Source: Anagrus nilaparvatae
Lineage: Eukaryota; Arthropoda; Insecta; Hymenoptera; Mymaridae
Direction of reading: 5' to 3'
Length of the DNA stretch: 64,000 nt
Assembly: GCA_022575985.1 (NCBI GenBank)
Contig: JAKSXM010000132.1
Coordinates: 2,790,001 to 2,854,000, forward strand
Shown here: positions 61,884 to 64,000 of the stretch, one piece after another
Position numbering within the stretch: the stretch's first letter is position 1
Layout: each line of letters begins with the position of its first letter
Program-made: the position numbers and the translations under genes
The notes under the pieces: generated by a model
The model's input: the letters and a program-made list of their open reading frames with translations, nothing else
What the model was told of the DNA's origin: nothing
The model's database searches: none

Positions 61884-62300
61884 TACCTTATAACCTTTAA
61901 CTTCTAATTCTTTTATGACATCACGAAAACCTCTATCTAAGACAAAAATATCACCAGGTCTTAAAATTCTACTTAAACCTTCAGGATTTTCTAAAACATT
62001 CCTTAATATTTGCGCATCATTTAAATTAGCATTAAAAGGTCCTGGTAAGTCTATTACAAAACCCTCCGTGGCACAAATAGTAAATGGCTTACATAGATGA
62101 TTTTTTTTCTGAACGGAATACGATTTACGTTGATATGCATTGTTAGAACTTTTTTGATGGTAAACGTAGGTGCCAACACATATTATTATTAATTGGTCAT
62201 CTATACCGTGTAATTTTAGAGCCATTTTTGTTGTATGTAACTCAATAAGGTCTTGTCTTGAAAGTGCTCTGATGCCGAATTTTGAATTTATAACATATTT
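61875..62300 (-). pseudogene. DDE transposase, N-terminal half
   Basis: Minus strand, open from about 62300: FGIRALSRQDLIELHTTKMA, then LIIICVGTYVYHQKSS, QRKSYSVQKK, CATEGFVIDLPGPFNANLND and DIFVLDRGFRDVIKELEVKG, up to the junction at LMPA. This is the first part of the same transposase as 61422-61883. In relatives as I know them the CxGTYxY block carries an Asp before Gly (the first catalytic aspartate); here it is Val, so the enzyme would be dead even if rejoined. The start of the protein is missing. The plus frame 61915-62100 is a shadow. Confidence 0.75.
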
Positions 62301-63039
62301 TTAAAACTTAAAACAAAATTAATGCCATTTTTTTCGTTTTTCATTGAAATATTTTTGAAATATTTTTTTCAGTCTAGCATGAAAAATATTAAAAATAATG
62401 TAATATATTGAAAAAAGTATAAAATTGAAATAAATCAAAAAGTACTTCACTGATAAATCAGAATTACTTACAATTTTCATCGTATAAAATAAAAATTTGC
62501 TAAAAACCGAAAATTGCGAACTCCACTTTGAGTGGATTTTTAAGTAGATTGCACCAAACCGTTTTATCTGAAAATTTCAAGGTGACCTTGTACAACTAAA
62601 ATATGTTACCAGAAAAAAAAAATGAGATTGTAACTTTTAACAGTTCCAAGAACAAATGGGAAAAATAACAAAAACTTAGGATTTTTTTGAAAAATAATGA
62701 CATAAAATAGCTTGTAAAAACTGTTTTAAGCTTTAAAATTATGTTCTATCATTTTAAGTGAGTTATTTTATGTGTAAAAAAGTCACTTTTAACTAGCCCT
62801 ACATTTTACGTGTCTTTAAATGAATTAAAAATTATCAAAAATTTATTAAATTTGCTAAAAACCTAAAAAAAATGACTTCTTGAAGTTAGGGATGTAAGGA
62901 AGAGTATTCAGAAATCCCTATATAGGTGAAAGGTGGTCTTTTGGTACCCGAAGTATGCCCTGAAAATTTCACGGCAATCGGTTTCGTGGGTCGGAGCCCC
63001 CTTCTTATCCGGGAATAGCCTTTTTTAGTAATTTATTAA

Positions 63040-63180
63040 CAAAACCAGTAACAAAAGTACTGAAAATAGTCTCTGGAGTTAATCCGTAGTAAAATTATCC
63101 GCTGGATTCGAATTTAACATTGGTTATTCAAAAGTTTGCCTGTGGATGGCTGTATTAACTATTTTTGGACCAGATAATGA
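63040..63180 (+). repeat. Interspersed repeat shared with 53170-53225
   Basis: 'ttattcaaaagtttgcctgt' and 'ggatggctgtattaactatttttggacca' match 53178-53228 with a few changes. The first part also resembles 54315-54345. It is a small family next to both secreted-gene and transposon DNA; class unknown. Confidence 0.5.
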
Positions 63181-63464
63181 AAAGATAGTTCAATTTGGTT
63201 ATAGTTAACAATGAAGTCAATAGGTAATTTTATCAATGTATAAGTCAAAAATGAGAGTCGATTATTTATGTTCAGTAAATTCAGTTGATTTTGTTCTTTT
63301 AACTATTGGTCATTTATGTCTAGTCTGTAGATAAATTTTTAATTCACAATAAAATTACATAAGATTATAAATATTATATTTAAAACTATACAAAAGTTCC
63401 ATAAACCTATACGAAATCATGTCACGAATCATAATGTGAAACTTCACATTACCTCATCATTATC

Positions 63465-63511
63465 ACTCTACGGGGGTTAACGCGCGAAGCACGCAAGGGG
63501 TGGAGCCCCTC
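63465..63511 (+). mobile_element. Helitron-like terminus, copy 3
   Basis: CACTCTACGGGGGTTAACGC, then inverted GCGCG, AAGGGGTGGAGCCCCT, then CATTATATATATAA. It is in the same orientation as 2781-2827. The body upstream is not recognised. Confidence 0.5.
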
Positions 63512-64000
63512 ATTATATATATAATAAAAGAATAGGATTGGATTCTTTATTTTTATTAGAATATCTCGAGGAACTTTTATTTTTATTAAAAGAAACTGTT
63601 ATAAGGTGTTAAATATCATTGATATGATAAAATATAATAAAAAATATAAAGCAGATAAAATTTTATATCCCTTAATATGAATAGCTAAATTTGCCTCAAC
63701 GGTGCAAAGAATTAAAATTTTTGAGAAATAAATTTTTATCAAAATAATATTTTTAATTATCAGTAATTTTTTTTAATACCTTACTTCTTAAAAAAAAATT
63801 AGTAAAAAAATTTTTTCTTAATTGGTTCTTGGGCGCCGCGGTACTTTAAAGTTTAAGAAAAATTTTTATAAATAATAATTTTTTTTTTAATTTTATGAAG
63901 TTATTTGTCATTTACAGCTGCTTAAACGAAGAAAAAAAAATCCGTTATCGGTAACCAAATTTTTCCGTTTGCGGCAGCCACAATTTTCCCGTTACCCGCA
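63512..64000. other. AT-rich end of window
   Basis: No gene. The last 60 bases (63940-64000) become less AT-rich ('tccgttatcggtaaccaaat...gcggcagccacaattttccc') and may be the start of another repeat that continues outside. Confidence 0.35.

Larger units (their letters stand above)
58509..63025. mobile_element. DDE transposon with long TIRs, carrying a nested palindrome
   Basis: The ends AAAAGGTTATTCCCGGATAA and CTTATCCGGGAATAGCCTTTT begin inverted repeats of about 340 bp. The left repeat is split into 58509-58681 and 61259-61421 by a nested palindrome (58682-61258); the right repeat, about 62680-63025, is continuous. Between them lie two halves of a transposase. The TIR sequence contains 'gcaaatttaataaa' at the right copy, which is the uninterrupted junction. 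Confidence 0.8.

Noticed and set aside
1..64000. tRNA and rRNA genes
   Set aside because: Read on both strands for A/B-box-like and conserved rRNA segments; none stood out. A covariance-model search would be needed to exclude a divergent tRNA.

Overview
This is animal nuclear DNA, almost certainly from an insect. It is extremely AT-rich and gene-poor, with short GT-AG introns, TATA boxes and large numbers of inverted-repeat transposons. The genes resemble those of a parasitoid wasp: a cystine-knot peptide, a group III (bee-venom type) phospholipase A2, a chymotrypsin-fold protease, and duplicated short secreted peptides. A braconid of the very low-GC aphidiine type would fit, but that placement is inference.

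Genes. (1) 79-358, minus: a two-exon, eight-cysteine knottin-like secreted peptide. (2) 9030-10951, minus: a complete seven-exon secreted serine protease with its triad intact and Asp in place of the conserved Gly before Asp-Ser. (3) 39109-41279, plus: a five-exon secreted group III phospholipase A2. (4) 50195-57980, minus: a duplicated block of small secreted-protein genes. It holds a Gln/Asn-rich repeat protein (52825-55053), a 68-residue Arg/Tyr/Pro-rich peptide (57682-57888) with a decayed relative (52960-53030), and two copies of a six-cysteine peptide, neither with a visible ATG and one with a nonsense codon. One plausible lone plus-strand exon lies at 8658-8716. All introns were deduced by eye from splice sites, frame and phase.

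Mobile DNA. Much of the rest is transposon remains. Identifiable are R1-clade LINE fragments (15841-16680, 43340-43575), a Penelope-like fragment with a GIY-YIG domain (47400-48240), a DDE transposon whose transposase is split by an internal inversion (58509-63025), a hAT-type element with an 8-bp target duplication (36544-37177), two TTAA-flanked elements inside introns (9845-10570, 53954-54263), a long-TIR element with a 10-bp target duplication (51470-52106), a TA-flanked foldback family in three copies (33345, 39873, 50238), and near-palindromic foldbacks up to 2.6 kb (5685, 26003, 28774, 34485, 58682). Three copies of a GC-rich terminus (2781, 19622, 63465) look Helitron-like.

How it fits together. 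The recognisable intact genes all encode proteins with predicted signal peptides and a venom, salivary or haemolymph flavour. They lie far apart and their introns are repeatedly invaded. The paralogous block at 50-58 kb gives an internal before-and-after comparison: one copy is the empty site for insertions in the other. The remaining intervals hold no gene that I can support.
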